DNA of 8,667 nucleotides. Origin: JAWOJF01 sp046481785. Its GTDB lineage: Bacteria > Bacteroidota > Ignavibacteria > Ignavibacteriales > Ignavibacteriaceae. Shown here one piece after another: positions 5,725 through 8,667 of the stretch (positions are counted from its first letter, which is position 1; each line of letters starts with the position of its first letter). The translations under genes were made by a program, and so were the position numbers. The notes under the pieces are model-generated. The model was not told the DNA's origin, did not search any database, and was given only the letters and a program-made list of their open reading frames with translations. The stretch spans positions 1 to 8,667 of the forward strand of contig JAWOJF010000307.1 of NCBI GenBank assembly GCA_046481785.1, written 5' to 3'.

Positions 5725-6072
5725 ATGAAAAATATTCTCTTTTATATACTATTTGTTCTCTCAATAGTTGCTTTATATGGATTAACTTTTTCTTTTGCAC
5801 AGGAAAAAGAACCGGCAGGAAAAACAGTATATGTTGAAAAAAAATGCGGTACATGCCATTCAGTTGAATCAGCCGGATTAACTTCAAAAAAGAAAGATGC
5901 AGTTGATTTATCCAATTCCGGTGTAAATAATGCCGAAACAATAGCAAAATATTTAAAAAAGGAAGTAAAATTAGATGATAAAAACCATAAGACAGCTTTC
6001 AAAGGCACAGATGAGGAATTGAAAGATCTGGCTGCATGGTTGGAATCGCTAAAAAAAGAAGAATCTAAATAA
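5725..6072 (+). CDS. Small secreted monohaem cytochrome c
   Basis: This 115-residue protein has a signal peptide, MKNILFYILFVLSIVALYGL then TFSFA, with cleavage likely after Ala25, so it works in the periplasm or as a membrane-tethered protein. One haem site, CGTCH (41-45), lies at the start of a class I-like fold, which ends with FKGTDEELKDLAAWLESLKK (92-111), typical of small c-type cytochromes. The only methionine is Met1, so the usual axial Met is absent. His88 in DDKNHKTAFKG sits about where that ligand is expected and could give bis-His ligation. It is probably an electron shuttle for the multihaem protein encoded 82 bases downstream. The start is supported by AGAGGT eight bases upstream and by the signal peptide. 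Confidence 0.9.
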   Translation: MKNILFYILFVLSIVALYGLTFSFAQEKEPAGKTVYVEKKCGTCHSVESAGLTSKKKDAVDLSNSGVNNAETIAKYLKKEVKLDDKNHKTAFKGTDEELKDLAAWLESLKKEESK

Positions 6073-6092
6073 TTTTATTAGTATTTTTTACC

Positions 6093-6127
6093 GTGAAGGG
6101 GATTATGAAAATAATCCCTTTCTTCAC
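6093..6127 (+). other. Strong hairpin between the two cytochrome genes
   Basis: GTGAAG (6093-6098) pairs with CTTCAC (6122-6127), and GGGATTAT (6099-6106) pairs with ATAATCCC (6111-6118), closed by a GAAA tetraloop. This makes 14 base pairs with one three-base bulge (TTT, 6119-6121). No T-run follows on either strand, so it is not a classic terminator. It may set the ratio of the two proteins by mRNA stability or partial termination. Confidence 0.6.
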
Positions 6128-6154
6128 AGATCACTATAAGCAGGTAAGGCCAAA

Positions 6155-8410
6155 ATGTTAGTTTCCAAATTATGGTCGAGTAAAAAAAAACTAAATCAAA
6201 AAAACATTATACCTCATATAAATAAGACTGAAAACATTGTTAGAATAATCGTTCTGTTTATCTGTCTTTTTATCCTATCTACAAAAAACCTCATCCCACA
6301 AACTAACGATGAGTGCCTTACCTGCCATAGTGACGATACAATGACAATGGAGAGAGATGGAAAAGAACTCTCCATTTTTGTTAATGATCAGATTTTACTT
6401 AAATCCGCACATAAAAAATTAGCGTGCGTTTCCTGCCACACCGGTTTTGATCCTGAAGAGATTCCGCATAAAGAAGTTATAACACCAATTGATTGCAAAT
6501 CGTGTCATAAAGATGCAGCATTAAAACATACATTTCATCCGCAGATGATGAGAGCTGCCGGTACTAACGGCAGGCCCGAAGTATCATGTAAACAATGCCA
6601 TGGAACTCATGATGTTGCTCCGGTAAATGTAAAAGGGGCCAAATGGGGCAAAGCTAATCTTACAGAGGCATGCAGCAAATGTCATAAAAGTGTTACCGAT
6701 GAGTATGTACATTCATCTCATTCAATAGCATTTAAAGAAGGGACTGAAGGGGCACCAAATTGTTTAACATGCCATAAAAGCAATGTTACAAGTATATCTG
6801 CGGGGAGAGATACACTTGATTTAAAGCTTGCCCAGCAGCAGCTATGCCTTTCATGTCATCTGGACGATCCTGAAATAAGATCCCGCACTACACCTTCTGC
6901 CGGGTTCATAAAGTCTTATGAGGAAAGTGTACATGGAATTGCATTTTCCAGGGGTAATACAGATGCAGCAACATGTATAAACTGCCATACATCCCATGAT
7001 GTTAAAGATAAAAACAATCCTGCATCATCTGTAAACAGGTTTAAAATTCCGGAAACATGCGGCCAGTGTCACCAGGAAATTGCTAAAGAATATGAAGAAA
7101 GTATTCATGGTATTTCGGCATTTAAAGGAAATACTGGTTCTCCTGTTTGTACCGACTGCCATGGTGAACATAATATTTTAAGGCATGATGATCCGAATTC
7201 TCCGGTATCGTTTGCCAGAGTTTCAAAAGAGATTTGTTCTCCCTGCCACAGCTCAGTAAAGCTTTCTGAGAAATATGGAATTTCTGTTGACAGGTACAAA
7301 ACGTTTTCAGATAGTTATCATGGACTTGCACTAAGGGGAGGTTCGCTTGAAGTTGCAAACTGTGCAAGCTGCCATGGTGTTCATAATATAAAACCTTCAA
7401 GTGATCCAACTTCAACTATAAATAAAGCTAATCTTGCAAGAACCTGCGGTTCATGCCATCCCGGTGCAAATGAGAATTTTACTGTCGGTAAAATTCATGT
7501 TACAATGGAAAAAGATGATGAACCTATTTTATACTGGATTGCTTCCGGATATATTCTGCTTATATCATTAACAATAGGCGGGATGTTCCTCCATAATTTT
7601 ATTGATTTCATTAAAAAAGCAAAAATTAAAAAACTTAAGCAGCGCGGTTTCTTAAAAGAAGAACATCACGGTCATGCATTATATCTTAGGATGACTCTTA
7701 GTGAAAGAATTCAGCATGCCTCAATGGCTGTTAGTTTTATAATACTTGTAATAACCGGTTTTATGCTTCGTTATCCCGAATCTTGGTGGGTTGAACATAT
7801 AAGAGAATTGAGCACTGATGCTTTTGTATACAGGAGTAATCTTCACAGAATTGCTGCCGTTGTTATGGTTGCTGCAAGTTTATTTCATGTTTATTATGTT
7901 TCATTTACCAGCAGGGGAAGACAACTAATTAAAGACCTGTTCCCTGTTTATAAAGATATTACCGATGCAATTGGTGTTGCCAAATTTAATCTTGGTTTTT
8001 CAAAAGTAAAACCAAAATTAGACCGTTTCAGTTATGTTGAAAAAGCCGAATACTGGGCACTTATTTGGGGAACAATTGTTATGACAGTAACAGGCATCAT
8101 AATGTGGTTCGATAATACATTTATGGGACTCTTAACTAAACTCGGCTGGGATATTGCCAGAACAATACACTTCTATGAAGCATGGCTCGCATTCCTTTCA
8201 ATAGTAGTTTGGCATTTCTACTTTGTTATCTTTAATCCTGATATATATCCAATGAGCATGGCATGGCTGAAAGGAACAATATCTGAAGAAGAAATGGCTG
8301 AAGAACATCCGCTTGAACTGGAAAGAATAAAACAGAAGCAAGAGCAGGATCAAGATCAAGATAAAGAATCTGATCAGGATCAGGATACAAAGGAAAACAA
8401 GGAAAATTAA
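6155..8410 (+). CDS. 13-haem cytochrome c fused to membrane di-haem cytochrome b (CbcL-like architecture)
   Basis: This 751-residue membrane protein probably oxidises menaquinol and passes electrons to a periplasmic haem chain. A basic N-terminus and a hydrophobic segment (28-43) act as signal or anchor. Thirteen CXXCH sites follow, with Cys at 54, 91, 114, 145, 173, 203, 231, 274, 302, 332, 361, 403 and 431. Fifteen further His in this region allow bis-His ligation throughout. From about 128 onward it is built of five repeated two-haem units, several opening with S(V/I/Y)HG or similar. Five likely helices (458-480, 521-540, 563-583, 633-651, 671-693) carry His521, His564, His578, His672 and His687, candidates for b-haem ligands as in formate dehydrogenase gamma/PhsC-type cytochromes. 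This order of domains is that of Geobacter CbcL, which has fewer c haems. Helix count puts the charged C-terminal tail (711-751, Gln/Asp-rich) in the cytoplasm. The start has AGG-type sites 7-13 bases upstream. Confidence 0.9.
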   Translation: MLVSKLWSSKKKLNQKNIIPHINKTENIVRIIVLFICLFILSTKNLIPQTNDECLTCHSDDTMTMERDGKELSIFVNDQILLKSAHKKLACVSCHTGFDPEEIPHKEVITPIDCKSCHKDAALKHTFHPQMMRAAGTNGRPEVSCKQCHGTHDVAPVNVKGAKWGKANLTEACSKCHKSVTDEYVHSSHSIAFKEGTEGAPNCLTCHKSNVTSISAGRDTLDLKLAQQQLCLSCHLDDPEIRSRTTPSAGFIKSYEESVHGIAFSRGNTDAATCINCHTSHDVKDKNNPASSVNRFKIPETCGQCHQEIAKEYEESIHGISAFKGNTGSPVCTDCHGEHNILRHDDPNSPVSFARVSKEICSPCHSSVKLSEKYGISVDRYKTFSDSYHGLALRGGSLEVANCASCHGVHNIKPSSDPTSTINKANLARTCGSCHPGANENFTVGKIHVTMEKDDEPILYWIASGYILLISLTIGGMFLHNFIDFIKKAKIKKLKQRGFLKEEHHGHALYLRMTLSERIQHASMAVSFIILVITGFMLRYPESWWVEHIRELSTDAFVYRSNLHRIAAVVMVAASLFHVYYVSFTSRGRQLIKDLFPVYKDITDAIGVAKFNLGFSKVKPKLDRFSYVEKAEYWALIWGTIVMTVTGIIMWFDNTFMGLLTKLGWDIARTIHFYEAWLAFLSIVVWHFYFVIFNPDIYPMSMAWLKGTISEEEMAEEHPLELERIKQKQEQDQDQDKESDQDQDTKENKEN

Positions 8411-8420
8411 GAAGTAATAG
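8333..8420 (+). repeat. Hexamer repeat coding the cytochrome's Gln/Asp tail
   Basis: From 8333 the coding sequence becomes runs of CARGAN, such as CAAGAG CAGGAT CAAGAT, coding Gln-Glu and Gln-Asp pairs (residues 727-744). After a short AT-rich stretch comes TAAGAAGTAATAG (8408-8420), whose first three bases are the stop codon. The unit, phase and 13-base end match the repeat after the toxin gene at 2099-2160. The tail lies beyond the last membrane helix and is not part of the cytochrome b fold. Confidence 0.7.
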
Positions 8421-8498
8421 TTTATTTATTAACTATGAAAAGTCTTTCTTATATGTGCCGGCATGGTTAGTATGAGAAGATATAGAGGAGCAGCTTTT

Positions 8499-8667
8499 AT
8501 GAAGCGTAAACTACCACCTTCAGTTTATAATCCTATTACTCTTGCAGGTGCTGCAATTGCCCTAATAAGTTTCGGACTTATACTTTTTTTAATTTTATTA
8601 GAACTTTTTGGTGAAGAACATAAGCCTTACGTAGGAATTCTGGGTTTTGTCATTCTGCCCGGAATTT
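8499..8667 (+). CDS. Membrane protein, N-terminal part; probable membrane-anchored cytochrome c
   Basis: The frame is open from ATG 8499 to the right edge (56 codons). GAGGAG (8485-8490) lies eight bases upstream and decides this start over in-frame ATGs at 8463 and 8472. After MKRKLPPSVYNPITLAGAA comes a hydrophobic helix (about 14-36), a short polar turn GEEHKPYVG (38-46), and the start of a second helix. The pattern PP..YNP.T..GA..A..S...I.....L.L..GE..PY.GI resembles the anchors of NapC/NirT-like and related membrane multihaem cytochromes. No haem motif is reached before the edge, so cytochrome identity is inferred from this pattern and from the two cytochrome genes before it, the nearer 88 bases away. 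Confidence 0.7.
   Translation, partial: MKRKLPPSVYNPITLAGAAIALISFGLILFLILLELFGEEHKPYVGILGFVILPGI

Noticed and set aside
7105..7415. Minus-strand open frames inside the large cytochrome gene
   Set aside because: They are antisense to regularly spaced CXXCH coding sequence and show no independent features.
1..8667. tRNA, rRNA or insertion sequence
   Set aside because: No tRNA-like arms, rRNA segments, transposase motifs or terminal inverted repeats were recognised on either strand.

Overview
The window looks like an accessory stretch of an AT-rich chromosome from the Bacteroidota/Ignavibacteriota side of the tree. This is inferred from the style of the genes: membrane-bound multihaem cytochromes, a BadF-type sugar kinase beside an AmpG-like transporter, and frequent Uma2 and toxin-type genes. 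No marker gene is present, so the placement is tentative.

Layout. (1) Positions 1-2091, minus strand: a BadF/NAGK-type amino-sugar kinase, then a Uma2-family nuclease gene broken by a one-base frameshift, then the first 180 codons of an AmpG/PAT-type MFS permease running off the left edge. Kinase plus AmpG-like permease suggests uptake and phosphorylation of cell-wall or chitin-derived amino sugars. (2) Positions 2157-2611, minus strand: a RelE/ParE-type toxin and its small antitoxin, overlapping by 4 nt, with a TTG start for the toxin. (3) Positions 2952-4427, plus strand: a 491-residue class V (cysteine desulfurase-like) PLP enzyme. It overlaps by 11 nt, tail to tail, a minus-strand pair at 4417-5315: an AbiEii-type nucleotidyltransferase and a DUF6922-like partner. 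(4) Positions 5725-8667, plus strand: a respiratory cluster with a small monohaem cytochrome c, a 751-residue fusion of a 13-haem cytochrome c region to a membrane di-haem cytochrome b domain (the architecture of Geobacter CbcL), and the start of another membrane protein that probably begins a further cytochrome.

How the genes work together. The right-hand cluster plausibly carries electrons from the quinol pool through b haems to periplasmic c haems and onward. The middle is a patch of toxin-like modules around a lone PLP enzyme. The left is amino-sugar scavenging.

The least expected signal is a degenerate hexamer repeat (CARGAN/TAAGAN). It sits directly after the stop codon of the RelE-like toxin (2099-2160), forms an inverted arrangement in the gap at 2725-2797, and codes the Gln/Asp-rich tail of the large cytochrome (8333-8420). 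The first and last copies end in the same 13-mer, TAAGAAGTAATAG, suggesting a dispersed repeat family that attaches to gene 3' ends.
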